Assembly (NCBI RefSeq): GCF_011388195.1
Contig: NZ_CP049990.1
Coordinates: 2,976,001-3,040,000 of the forward strand
From: Pusillimonas sp. DMV24BSW_D
GTDB lineage: Bacteria > Pseudomonadota > Gammaproteobacteria > Burkholderiales > Burkholderiaceae_B
DNA: 64,000 nt
Reading direction: 5' to 3'
The notes under the pieces are model-generated. The model did no database searches. It had not been told where the DNA came from and worked only from the letters and a program-made list of their open reading frames with translations. A program made the translations under genes and the position numbers. Shown here in pieces: positions 47,841 to 57,355 of this stretch (its first letter is position 1; every line of letters starts with the position of its first letter).

Positions 47841-47874
47841 CACCGCCCTGGAACCAACGAGAAGGCGGCGGTGT
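47840..47874. terminator. hairpin between convergent mutM and FAD-oxidase genes
   Basis: An 8-bp stem ACACCGCC/GGCGGTGT (47840-47847 with 47867-47874) with a 19-nt loop lies in the short gap between two convergent genes. No T-run follows, so any terminator activity is weak. Confidence 0.35.
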
Positions 47875-47885
47875 AAACCAAGACC

Positions 47886-49310
47886 TTATCCTGCATCCGG
47901 TGTCACAACCTTGCCCGGGTTCATGATGCCGTGTGGATCCAGCGTTTGCTTCAGCAGGCGCATCAGCTTCATTTCAACCGGGTCTTTAAACTGGTCGAGC
48001 AGATCACGCTTTAACTGCCCAACCCCGTGCTCCGCACTAATCGACCCATGATAATGATGGACGCTGCGGTGAACAATGTCGTAAATCGCCTCTTGCCGGT
48101 CTAACAAATCGTCCTCTGAAAACGCCGTTCCGCGTGCGATGTTGTAATGCAGATTACCGTCGCCCAAATGGCCGAAAATAACGTGTTCCAGACCCGGGAA
48201 ACGCGCCTGAATCGCCTCGTTGGTGGTGCGTACGAAATCGGCCATTGACGACACCGGAACCGATACGTCGTGCTTAATGCTTTTGCCCTGCTCTTTTTCC
48301 GCCAAAGGGATGCTTTCACGCAAATGCCACAATGCCTTGCTTTGTGAGATATTTTCAGCAATAACCGCGTCGACCACCACTTCCGCCTCAATTGCATCGC
48401 CAACAACCGTTTCAAACCGCTCGCGAGCGTGATCGGCGCTTTCGCTGTCGGAGAGCTCAAGCAAGGCATACCAGGGCAGCGCTGCCGACGGGCCATCGAA
48501 AGGCATTCTTTGCTGCGGGAAGTGGTGTGTAACCAAATTCAAACAATTACCTGCAATCAGTTCAAAACCGGTTAAAGCCGGGCCAAACCCCTTGCGCGCA
48601 ATCGACAAAAGGCTGACTGCCGCTTCCACACTTTGCAACGCAACCAGCGCCGTACACTGCGCAACAGGCAATGGAAACAGCTTTAATGTGGCTGCCGTAA
48701 TAATGCCCAAGGTGCCCTCACTGCCAATGAACAAATCGCGCAAGTCATAGCCGGTATTGTCTTTACGCAAACCGCGCAAACCATGCCATATTTCGCCCTG
48801 TGCCGTTACGACCTCCAGACCCAGAACCAAATCACGGGCATTACCGTAGCGCAACACTTGGGTTCCGCCCGCATTACACGCCAAATTGCCGCCAATCGTG
48901 CAACTGCCCTCTGCCGCCAAAGACAAGGGAAACAGACGATCAACATCACGTGCCGTCTGCTGAACTGTTTGCAAAATGCAGCCGGCTTCCACCACCATGG
49001 TGTCGTTGTCGGTATCAATTTCGCGCACCGAGTTCAGCCGACCCAACGACAATACCAACGCACGCCCGGAGTCATCCGGCGTGGCTGCGCCACACAAACC
49101 GGTGTTTCCGCCTTGCGGCACGATCGGCACCTGATGGCGCGCACACCATTTCACGACATCGGCCACTTCCTGGGTAGAGCCGGGGCGCACAACTGCCAGC
49201 GCCGAACCGGAATAACGGCCGCGCCAATCGGTAAGGTAACCTTGCGCGTCGTTACCCGTAATAACATTGGCGGTGCCCACCAAAGCCGCTAATTCACCTA
49301 GCTGATCCAT
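47886..49310 (-). CDS. FAD-binding oxidase (GlcD/D-lactate dehydrogenase type)
   Basis: From MDQLGELAALVG the protein has 474 residues: a PCMH-type FAD-binding domain (PIVPQGGNTGLCGAATPD) and a C-terminal FAD-linked oxidase domain (IFGHLGDGNLHYNIA, then SAEHGVGQLKRD). These are typical of glycolate/D-lactate/D-2-hydroxyglutarate dehydrogenases; the substrate cannot be chosen. No Fe-S subunit is adjacent. It is convergent with mutM and divergent from the phosphomannomutase gene, 99 bp away. Confidence 0.88.
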   Translation of the reverse strand: MDQLGELAALVGTANVITGNDAQGYLTDWRGRYSGSALAVVRPGSTQEVADVVKWCARHQVPIVPQGGNTGLCGAATPDDSGRALVLSLGRLNSVREIDTDNDTMVVEAGCILQTVQQTARDVDRLFPLSLAAEGSCTIGGNLACNAGGTQVLRYGNARDLVLGLEVVTAQGEIWHGLRGLRKDNTGYDLRDLFIGSEGTLGIITAATLKLFPLPVAQCTALVALQSVEAAVSLLSIARKGFGPALTGFELIAGNCLNLVTHHFPQQRMPFDGPSAALPWYALLELSDSESADHARERFETVVGDAIEAEVVVDAVIAENISQSKALWHLRESIPLAEKEQGKSIKHDVSVPVSSMADFVRTTNEAIQARFPGLEHVIFGHLGDGNLHYNIARGTAFSEDDLLDRQEAIYDIVHRSVHHYHGSISAEHGVGQLKRDLLDQFKDPVEMKLMRLLKQTLDPHGIMNPGKVVTPDAG

Positions 49311-49409
49311 CAAAAATATTCCTAGTTCTTTTAAGATTTCAGGCCTGTGACATAATTGCCTGCGACAATACACTACAACATTTTCACCGATTCATCACAA
49401 GCAACCTTT

Positions 49410-50807
49410 ATGTCTATTTCCGACACCGTTTTTAAAGCCTACGATATCCGTGGCACTGTGCCCGAACAAATCCATGAAGACTTTGCCTATGCGCTCGGCT
49501 TAGCCTTAGCCGAAATGGCCACGCAAGCCAAGGTTGATACACTGGTTGTGGGTTACGACGGGCGTCTGAGCAGTCCTGCGTTAAGCCAGGCACTGCAAAA
49601 AGGCCTTACAGACTCCGGTATCAACACCGTCGACCTGGGGTGCGTACCCACCCCCCTGGTTTATTTTGCCGCTCATACCCTGGGAACGGGGTCTGGCGTT
49701 GCCATTACGGGAAGCCATAACCCTTCGAACTACAACGGCTTCAAAATGATGATGGCCGGCAAAACGCTGTTTGGCGAACAGATTCAAACCTTGAAAGGTT
49801 TGATTCAGCAGGCCCAAACAGCCAAAGGGCCGGGCGTCGAATCACGGCCATGCAAAGGCAGTACGAAAATCTACTCGCCTGTGGCCGACTACATCAAACG
49901 CATTGTCAGCGATATAAAGCTCAAGCGGCCAATGAAAATTGCCATTGATTGCGGCAATGGCGTAGGGGGGGTCGCAGCACCCGCCCTGTTTCGCGCACTG
50001 GGATGTGAAGTAATCGAATTATTCTGCGAGGTGGATGGCCGGTTCCCCAATCATCATCCCGACCCTGCCGACCCAGAAAACCTTCAGGACCTGATTCGCA
50101 CTGTACAAGAGACAGAATGCGAATTGGGGCTGGCCTTCGATGGCGACGCCGACCGTTTAGGCGTTGTGACCAAATCGGGGGAAATCATCTGGCCGGACCG
50201 TCAATTGATTTTATACGCCCGTGATGTTTTATCCCGCGAACCCGGGGCAACCATTATTTTCGACGTGAAATGCAGTCGCCATGTCGGTAAGGCCATTCTT
50301 GACGCAGGCGGTACCCCCTTGATGTGGCAAACCGGGCACTCCATGATTAAGGCAAAACTGCAGGAAACGGGGGCTCCGCTAGCCGGTGAGATGAGCGGCC
50401 ACACGTTCTTCAAAGAGCGTTGGTTCGGCTTTGACGACGGCCTTTACACAGGGGCGCGTTTATTGGAAATTGTGTCCGCATCACACAACCCTTCTGAATT
50501 ACTCGAAGCACTTCCAAAAGGCGTATCCACGCCGGAGCTGAAGCTGCACATGCAGGAAGGTGAACCGCACATCCTGATTGCAAAACTGCAAGCCCAAGGG
50601 CAATTTGACACCGCAACTGACATCATCAAAATCGACGGAGTTCGGGCTGAATACGAAGATGGCTTCGGTTTGGCAAGGGCATCCAATACCACGCCCGTGG
50701 TTGTACTGCGGTTTGAAGGTGACAACGAAGAAGCGCTGGAACGCATTCAGGCAGAGTTTCGCCGCGCATTGCAAAAACTGGCCCCCGCTGCGCAACTCCC
50801 TTTCTGA
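49410..50807 (+). CDS. manB: phosphomannomutase/phosphoglucomutase
   Basis: From MSISDTVFKAYDIRG the protein has 465 residues, AlgC-like. The active-site phosphoserine loop is GVAITGSHNPSNYNG, the metal loop LAFDGDADRLG, and the sugar loop GEMSGHTFF. It interconverts hexose 6- and 1-phosphates to feed GDP-mannose or UDP-glucose for polysaccharides. It converges on the glycosyltransferase operon with a 21-bp gap and probably belongs to it functionally. Confidence 0.92.
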   Translation: MSISDTVFKAYDIRGTVPEQIHEDFAYALGLALAEMATQAKVDTLVVGYDGRLSSPALSQALQKGLTDSGINTVDLGCVPTPLVYFAAHTLGTGSGVAITGSHNPSNYNGFKMMMAGKTLFGEQIQTLKGLIQQAQTAKGPGVESRPCKGSTKIYSPVADYIKRIVSDIKLKRPMKIAIDCGNGVGGVAAPALFRALGCEVIELFCEVDGRFPNHHPDPADPENLQDLIRTVQETECELGLAFDGDADRLGVVTKSGEIIWPDRQLILYARDVLSREPGATIIFDVKCSRHVGKAILDAGGTPLMWQTGHSMIKAKLQETGAPLAGEMSGHTFFKERWFGFDDGLYTGARLLEIVSASHNPSELLEALPKGVSTPELKLHMQEGEPHILIAKLQAQGQFDTATDIIKIDGVRAEYEDGFGLARASNTTPVVVLRFEGDNEEALERIQAEFRRALQKLAPAAQLPF

Positions 50808-50828
50808 CTATTTTTGCGGATCACGCTG

Positions 50829-53147
50829 CTATTCAGACTCAGGCAAACGGGGTTCGATGCGTTTGGGCTGGGTATGCCGCTTACGCGCAAGCAGCGCCGC
50901 ATAAGTCTCCAAATGAAGACGTTGCACTTCGCGAATATCAAATACACGCTCGGCAAACCGCCGGCCGGCCTGACCCATGGCCTGCCGTAACGCCTTATTT
51001 TCAGCCAACCTTTGAACGGCAGCCGCAAGCGCCGGTGCGTCTTGTACCGGCACCAAAAGCCCCGTTTCGTTCGGCACAATCGCGTCACGACAACCGGGAA
51101 CATCGGTTGTGACAACCGCCCGCCCGGAAGCCGCAGCTTCGATCAGCGATTTGGGAAGCCCTTCGCGATACGAAGCAAGCACGGCAATATGTGACTGCGC
51201 ATATTGCCCTGCAATGTTGTCGCACTCACCCAGAAAAGTTACCACCCCTTCTGCGCGCCACTGAGCCAGGGTTTCGGGGGAAATGCTGGCCGGGTTGCCT
51301 GGGTCGAGGCTTCCGGCTATTTTCCATTGCACACCTAATGGATGAGTTTGGGAAAGCCGCGCGGCTTCCACGAACTCTTCAACGCCTTTATCTTTCAGAA
51401 GGCGCGAGACCATCAGCGCAACAGGCGGCCCCGGCGGCTCGGGCTCGACTGGCCACGCCTGCATATCAACGCCTGAACCCCGAATCATGACGACTTGCGA
51501 TTCGCGAACGGCACCAAACTTTTGCATTAAACGGCTGTCATCGGGATTCTGAAAAATAATTCGACTGTTGCCATGCCCCAGAGCGACTCGATAAAGCAGC
51601 GTGGCCACCAGGCGTAGCGACCGCGCCTTGACGCCGGCACCGGTAAACACAAACCCAAGACCGGAAATCGCCGCCACAAAACCGGGAACGCGGGCCAGCC
51701 GCGCGGCAATACCACCGTACAACACAGGCTTAATGGTGACGGTATGCACAATGGCTGGACGCAGACGACGAAACAGACGCCACAATGAATAAACGGTATA
51801 AATCTCTTTAACGGGGTTGCGGCCGCTACGGTTCATGGGCACGACATGATGTGTAAAGCCCAACGCCCGCAACGACGCCACTGCCGGCCCATCCATTGTC
51901 GCCAAATGAACATCGTAGCCGGCGGTGCGGGCGGCCTGAATAATGGGCAGACGATGCGACATGATAAAAGCCGGATTATTCACCACCATCAGTAAGCGGC
52001 GGCCACCGGCCAACTTGGCCCATAACCCTTCATATCGCGACACCATAGCGCCAAGGCTGAATTTTATTTGTACCCGCTCACGCCCTTTCTGCAAACGAAC
52101 GGCCATGGCCGGCGAACCCAGGGCGCAAATTGCCTCACCCAGGGAATGCGCAAGCGCGACAGGATCCCGGGGCGGCGCGACCCAACCAAACGCATCAACA
52201 ATGTATGCCGCATCACCCACGTCGGTTACTACATTGGCCGCCCCCACTGCCATGGCCTCAGCCACCACGTTCGGAAACCCTTCCGCGCAACTGGACAGCA
52301 CGTGAATATCCAATGCATTCATCACCGCAGGAATGTCGTCACGACGACCCAACAACAACACCTGCGCCTCAACGCCGTGCCGCCTGAGCAATTCCATCAA
52401 CTCTGGATTGGCTGAATCCATCCCATCGCCCACGAGCACTAATCGGGCCTGCGAATGCGCCTGAACGACTTTAGAGAAAGCGTCAATTAAATTGGCGTGA
52501 TCCTTCAAAGGATGCCAACGCGCCACGGCACCAAGCAGCGGCGTATTAAGCGAAACGCCCAGCTGAGCACGAAACTTGATACGCGTGGCGGCGTCGGACG
52601 ACCACCGCGCCATATCGTAGCCATTGGGAATAACCTGCATTTTCCCCGCTGCGTATCCTTTCTTCTGATGCCGTTCAGCTGCATCATTGGCGCATGCCAC
52701 AATGGCCGCCGGAATCCACCCGGACAAACGCGCGCACAGCCAGGCCGAAAGCCGCACCGCCCGGCTGGTTCGCTCCAGGTGTGCACCAGAGTTCCGGATA
52801 CCCCAAACAACATGTCGAACGCCGGCCAGCCGCGCGACCACCCCGCCGATGAGGTCGGCGTAGTACATCCAGGTTTGCACCACATCCGGGCGCAACTGTT
52901 TCAATAAACGGTATAACGCTTTTAACGCCGACCAAGAAATGCGCCCCGAAGACATGCCCAGACTCATGACTTCAATATTGGCCTGCTCAAGGCGCGGCCC
53001 GAACACACCGGCGTCCGTTAAAGAGATCACGGTGTGCTCAAAGCGGGAGGATGATTGCGTCAGTAAACGATACATCACCGTCTCGGCGCCCCCCTGCCCC
53101 AGGCCACCGATGATATGTACAACACGCACTTTGGGGGACTTAATCAT
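50829..53147 (-). CDS. tandem double glycosyltransferase (two GT4 domains)
   Basis: The 772-residue protein is two complete GT4-type (GT-B) transferases in one frame. Domain 1, about 1-385: VVHIIGGLGQGGAETVMYRLL start and a donor E-x7-E in AEGFPNVVAEAM. Domain 2, about 390-760: RRLLMVVNNPAFIMSHRLPII start, ISGLGFVFTGAG, and REGLPKSLIEAA as its E-x7-E. Each half equals a normal glycosyltransferase. It is either a processive bifunctional enzyme or an operon fusion. It is the last gene of the cluster, overlapping the preceding transferase by 8 bp. Confidence 0.92.
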   Translation of the reverse strand: MIKSPKVRVVHIIGGLGQGGAETVMYRLLTQSSSRFEHTVISLTDAGVFGPRLEQANIEVMSLGMSSGRISWSALKALYRLLKQLRPDVVQTWMYYADLIGGVVARLAGVRHVVWGIRNSGAHLERTSRAVRLSAWLCARLSGWIPAAIVACANDAAERHQKKGYAAGKMQVIPNGYDMARWSSDAATRIKFRAQLGVSLNTPLLGAVARWHPLKDHANLIDAFSKVVQAHSQARLVLVGDGMDSANPELMELLRRHGVEAQVLLLGRRDDIPAVMNALDIHVLSSCAEGFPNVVAEAMAVGAANVVTDVGDAAYIVDAFGWVAPPRDPVALAHSLGEAICALGSPAMAVRLQKGRERVQIKFSLGAMVSRYEGLWAKLAGGRRLLMVVNNPAFIMSHRLPIIQAARTAGYDVHLATMDGPAVASLRALGFTHHVVPMNRSGRNPVKEIYTVYSLWRLFRRLRPAIVHTVTIKPVLYGGIAARLARVPGFVAAISGLGFVFTGAGVKARSLRLVATLLYRVALGHGNSRIIFQNPDDSRLMQKFGAVRESQVVMIRGSGVDMQAWPVEPEPPGPPVALMVSRLLKDKGVEEFVEAARLSQTHPLGVQWKIAGSLDPGNPASISPETLAQWRAEGVVTFLGECDNIAGQYAQSHIAVLASYREGLPKSLIEAAASGRAVVTTDVPGCRDAIVPNETGLLVPVQDAPALAAAVQRLAENKALRQAMGQAGRRFAERVFDIREVQRLHLETYAALLARKRHTQPKRIEPRLPESE

Positions 53148-54267
53148 GACGCACCCCTACCTTGGAAAACATTTGGCTCCACTGCGTTAAGACAACCGGC
53201 AGGCTGAATCGCTGCAGAACACGTTGCAACGCCAGTTGGCCCAACTGCCGACGCGTCCCTGGGTTGGCCATTAAAGCCCCCAGCGCAGACGCATAACCTT
53301 GTTCATCGTTCAGCGGCACCAATACCCCCGCGCGACCGCCCTCCATGAGCTCTGAAGGCCCACTAGGGCAGTCGTATGCAATGCAGGGCAAGCCGCAGCC
53401 CATTGCCTCAAGCAGGACATTGGGGAACCCCTCAACACGAGACGTCATGGCGAACAAACTGCCTTCACGCAAAACATTCCAAGGATTCGTCGTTGTGCCC
53501 GGCAAGAATATGCGTTGGTGTAAGTCAAACTGCTGAATTAAGGATTCAAGCTGTGTCCGTTCCGGCCCGTCACCGTAAATCCATAAATCCCAGTCCGGAA
53601 ACTGCTTGGCCAACCCGGCAAAGACACGTATTAGATGCGAAAACTGTTTCTCGGGAACCAAACGCCCCAAAGCAACCAGACGATAACGCCCCATGGCGTC
53701 GGCGTTTAACGATGCACGTGAGCCGCCCCCCAGATCGTCCGGCAACGGATTGGGAATAACAAACAAAGGAAGATTTTGGCCCAGCCTTGCCTGAAAATAA
53801 ACTTGTGCAGCGGACGTTTGCACACATATTGCACTGGCCCGCGGATAAAGTACCTTTCGCAAAGCGTGCAACGCACCGCGACTATGACGACTGGCCGATG
53901 GGTTGGTACGCTCGCAAACCACCACGGGTACGTTCAAACCAATGGATGCCGCCAACACGGTGACATTGACATTGGTTAGAAAAGACACCACGACGTCTGG
54001 TTGCTCACGACAGATTGTCTTTCGCAGCGCCAACAACTTTCCCACATACCGCGCCCGCCGATAAAGCACCGACCCGACAATGGTGTCAATAAGCCAATGC
54101 ACTCGCACATCGGGGCCAAGCTCATAAAAACTTTCCGACTTTTTCCCATATGTAGGCACCAGCGTTACCCGATGGCCTTGACCTGCCCAGGCGCTTGCCA
54201 GGGTCACGGCCACCCGCTCCGCCCCACCTGCATTCAGCGAACTGACAAAAAACAGGATATTCATCAC
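53140..54267 (-). CDS. glycosyltransferase family 4
   Basis: A 375-residue GT-B enzyme. ILFFVSSLNAGGAERVAVTLASAW is the acceptor-side N-terminal motif; TSRVEGFPNVLLEAMGCGLPCIAYDCPSGPSELM with E-x7-E is the nucleotide-sugar motif of family 4. The start overlaps the stop of the asparagine-synthase gene by 4 bp (ATGA coupling) and the stop overlaps the double transferase by 8 bp. It probably adds one sugar to the lipid-linked unit. Confidence 0.92.
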   Translation of the reverse strand: MMNILFFVSSLNAGGAERVAVTLASAWAGQGHRVTLVPTYGKKSESFYELGPDVRVHWLIDTIVGSVLYRRARYVGKLLALRKTICREQPDVVVSFLTNVNVTVLAASIGLNVPVVVCERTNPSASRHSRGALHALRKVLYPRASAICVQTSAAQVYFQARLGQNLPLFVIPNPLPDDLGGGSRASLNADAMGRYRLVALGRLVPEKQFSHLIRVFAGLAKQFPDWDLWIYGDGPERTQLESLIQQFDLHQRIFLPGTTTNPWNVLREGSLFAMTSRVEGFPNVLLEAMGCGLPCIAYDCPSGPSELMEGGRAGVLVPLNDEQGYASALGALMANPGTRRQLGQLALQRVLQRFSLPVVLTQWSQMFSKVGVRHD

Positions 54268-56180
54268 AAACCGCTTAACCCTTTATCGCGATAATGCGCC
54301 AGCCAGGCTTGTGTCATGAGGATTCCCCACAATTGGCCGCTGCGATCTTCCCGACCAGACAAATGTCGTCGCCATTCCTGCTGAACACGATCGGCATCAA
54401 ACAAACCATCGTGCTTCAATTGAACGGGATCCAACAAAGAAGCGGCCCACTCCCTAAGGGGGTCACGCAACCATTCTCCCAACGGAACACTAAAGCCCTT
54501 TTTGGGCCGATCGACCAACGCGGGTGGCACATAACGATGCAATAATTGGCGTAATAACCATTTTCCCTGGCCATCGCGAATCTTGTACTGCTGCGGTAAA
54601 CGCCGGGCAAAAGCGTAAACGCGGTGATCCAGCATCGGCACCCGCGTTTCCAGGCTAACGGCCATCGCGGCACGATCGACTTTAACCAGAATATCGTCGG
54701 GCAAATACGTTACCGCATCAAGCCAGGTGATATGGTCAAAAAATGCAAGATTCGTCGCTTTATCAAACGGTGTGGGTGGCAGATTTGAACCCACTACAAA
54801 TGAAGCCGGATCGCCCTGATACGACACGAACTGCTGGTAAAACGGCCCCGCACCCGACGCCGTAAGAATGTGCCCCAGTTTTGCCAGACGTTGCGACCGG
54901 CTCGCCCCAGGCATCCAGCGCGCAGCACCGCCCGAAACACGGCCCACCGCCTGGCTAAGCGAATTTGGAAGCGATGCGCGGCGATCCCACCACGACATCG
55001 CCCGTTGATAACGGCTATACCCCCCGAACAACTCATCGCCCCCGTCACCAGATAACGACACCGTGACATGCTGACGTGCCAACCGCATTAACAAGCAGGT
55101 GGGAATTTGCGACGCATCGGCAAACGGCTCGTCGTGGATTTCCGGCAAGCCTGGAAGGACGGACATGGCGTCGTGCGCCGACACGTACAACTCGGTATGC
55201 CGGGTGCCCAAATGTTCCGCCACGGCGCGGGCATGCTCGGCCTCGTTAAAACGGGGTTCATTAAAGCCGATGGAAAAAGTATTGACCGGATCTGCGCATT
55301 GCGATTGCATCATTGCCACCACGAGCGAGGAATCGATGCCGCCCGACAAAAACGCGCCCAGCGGCACATCGGACATCATTTGACCCCTGATCGATGTAGC
55401 GAGTACGCCGTCGAGCGCATCCAGGGCATCTTCATCGCGACTAAAGGCAAGGGGTTGCTTCACACCTTCAAGCGCAACCTCGTAGGAAGACCAGTACGAT
55501 ACTGCCTGTTGATCGAACTGATTTGAAAGGGTGTCGTGCGTATAGCGCAAATAGGTGCCCGGCATGAGTTTTCGCACATTCTGATGAATGGAATGCGGCG
55601 CCGGAATATAGTTGTGCCGCATCATTAATGCCACCGCGTCCCGGTTAATGGCCCAATCAACCCCCTGAATCGGATGCAGTGCTTTCAATTCCGATGCAAA
55701 AAACAAAGTTGAACCTGTAAACCCGTAATACAGCGGCTTCTCTCCCATCCGGTCCCGAGCCAAATACAACGCACACTCGTTGCGATCCCACAAAGCCAGG
55801 GCAAACATGCCTACGGCGGATTTCAATGTTGCCTCAAGGCCCCATGCGACCATGGCGGCCAATAAGGTTTCTGTATCAGAGTGGCCTCGCCAATCGGGCG
55901 CCTGCCCCTGAACCGTTAACAACTCACGCAATGCCAGGTGGTTGTATATTTCCCCGTTCAGCACGAGTACATATCGCCCACACGCGGAAACCATGGGTTG
56001 GTGCCCGGCACGCGAGACATCCAGCACGGACAAGCGAACATGCGCCAGGCCCAGATCGTTTTCAGTATCCTCCCAGAACCCTTCGTCATCCGGCCCTCTA
56101 TGACGCATCGCTGCGCGACTGCGCGCCAGTACCGCCATTTTGTCGGGAATACCGCCCCAAACTCCTACGATTCCGCACAT
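54264..56180 (-). CDS. asnB: asparagine synthase-type amidotransferase
   Basis: The 638-residue protein has the class II glutaminase domain (MCGIVGVWGG with catalytic Cys2, MRHRGPDDEGFW, LSVLDVSRAGHQPM, LNGEIYNH) and an AMP-forming synthetase domain (PLGAFLSGGIDSSLVVAMM pyrophosphate motif, SLSGDGGDELFGGYSRY). In polysaccharide clusters such proteins amidate uronic acid sugars (WbpS-like), which fits its place between two glycosyltransferases. A metabolic AsnB is the alternative. It overlaps both neighbours (16 bp and 4 bp). Confidence 0.9.
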   Translation of the reverse strand: MCGIVGVWGGIPDKMAVLARSRAAMRHRGPDDEGFWEDTENDLGLAHVRLSVLDVSRAGHQPMVSACGRYVLVLNGEIYNHLALRELLTVQGQAPDWRGHSDTETLLAAMVAWGLEATLKSAVGMFALALWDRNECALYLARDRMGEKPLYYGFTGSTLFFASELKALHPIQGVDWAINRDAVALMMRHNYIPAPHSIHQNVRKLMPGTYLRYTHDTLSNQFDQQAVSYWSSYEVALEGVKQPLAFSRDEDALDALDGVLATSIRGQMMSDVPLGAFLSGGIDSSLVVAMMQSQCADPVNTFSIGFNEPRFNEAEHARAVAEHLGTRHTELYVSAHDAMSVLPGLPEIHDEPFADASQIPTCLLMRLARQHVTVSLSGDGGDELFGGYSRYQRAMSWWDRRASLPNSLSQAVGRVSGGAARWMPGASRSQRLAKLGHILTASGAGPFYQQFVSYQGDPASFVVGSNLPPTPFDKATNLAFFDHITWLDAVTYLPDDILVKVDRAAMAVSLETRVPMLDHRVYAFARRLPQQYKIRDGQGKWLLRQLLHRYVPPALVDRPKKGFSVPLGEWLRDPLREWAASLLDPVQLKHDGLFDADRVQQEWRRHLSGREDRSGQLWGILMTQAWLAHYRDKGLSGL

Positions 56181-57334
56181 GAACTGCTTCCTTTGTTTTG
56201 CTCCGGGGTATTGCCCCCTTCAAATACTTGTCGCCACAAGGCCATGACCCTGACCGACGAAAACCGGTCACGCACATCCACCGCGCGCATGGCCAACGTT
56301 CTGCGCTTATCGGGATGCGCCATTAAATCGGAAAGATGTGCGGCCAGGGCATCGACATCTTCCGGCGGACTCACCAATGCGCCGTCAATCCCGTGACGCA
56401 CAATTTCACGCGGCCCCGTATCGCAATCGAACGCAACAACCGGCAGGCCGCTTGCCATTGATTCGAGCAGGGTATTAGACAGGCCCTCAACGCGTGAACT
56501 AAGCACATAAAGGTCAGACGACTGATACCACTGTCCCACATTACCGACCCGACCCGGCATGGCAACGCGCTCATCCAAGCCCAGCTGTTGCACTTGTCCC
56601 TGAAGCGCCTCCCGGTCGGGACCTTCGCCCAGAATCACAAGATCCCAATCCGGGAAGTATGACTGAATCGACGCAAAAGCGGTCAGGAGAAGATCAAAAC
56701 CTTTGTGCGAATGCAAGCGCCCCACTGCCAGCAATCGTTTGCGCGTTCCGCGCGGAGGCGGCTCGACAACGGGATCGGTTTTCGCAAGCGGCCAGACGAC
56801 GGCATTCGGTATGACGCAAACCTGGCTGCCGGGAATACTTTCTTTAATCCACCGGGCGGTATCCGAGGTGAGCGCCACCACTTTATACGCTTGCGGATAC
56901 GCTTTCTTGCGCATTTTTTTCCACGCCGACGGCAGGTCCTGAAACGGCGGATGCGTGTGTTCGGTTGCGATCACACGACATGATTGACCTCGGGCCGCCA
57001 ATATGGCGAGCACCGAGGACGTTGTCATCATGCCCAGAACAATGGTCGGTTGATACTTTCGGATCAGCCGCCGCAAACGCCATAAACGACGTAAATTCGA
57101 GTAAAGCGCTTTCAATTTATTGCCGCTGGCCCCCGCTGTACCCAATACTTCGCGGCGCACGTCGGCGTGAAGCTGGTAAGCATCGTGTTCGGGGCCGGCT
57201 TGCGTGACAACCGTTACTTCGTAGCCTCGGGCGCGCCAAAACTCGCTTAAATCAACTGTCACGCGCTCGGCACCACCGCCATGCAGCGAGTGAATCACAA
57301 TCATCAAATGCGGGGAACGCTTCAACCTAACCAC
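56165..57334 (-). CDS. glycosyltransferase family 4
   Basis: A 389-residue GT-B enzyme: MIVIHSLHGGGAERVTVDLSEFW at the N-terminus, AVGRLHSHKGFDLLLTAF, and SSRVEGLSNTLLESMASGLPVVAFDCDTGPREIV with the E-x7-E motif. It resembles GalNAc- or Gal-type transferases such as PglH; donor and acceptor cannot be told. It starts 21 bp after the flippase gene and overlaps asnB by 16 bp, so it is in the same operon. Confidence 0.92.
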   Translation of the reverse strand: MVRLKRSPHLMIVIHSLHGGGAERVTVDLSEFWRARGYEVTVVTQAGPEHDAYQLHADVRREVLGTAGASGNKLKALYSNLRRLWRLRRLIRKYQPTIVLGMMTTSSVLAILAARGQSCRVIATEHTHPPFQDLPSAWKKMRKKAYPQAYKVVALTSDTARWIKESIPGSQVCVIPNAVVWPLAKTDPVVEPPPRGTRKRLLAVGRLHSHKGFDLLLTAFASIQSYFPDWDLVILGEGPDREALQGQVQQLGLDERVAMPGRVGNVGQWYQSSDLYVLSSRVEGLSNTLLESMASGLPVVAFDCDTGPREIVRHGIDGALVSPPEDVDALAAHLSDLMAHPDKRRTLAMRAVDVRDRFSSVRVMALWRQVFEGGNTPEQNKGSSSCAES

Positions 57335-57355
57335 ACCAATTCCTTCTGAATACGA

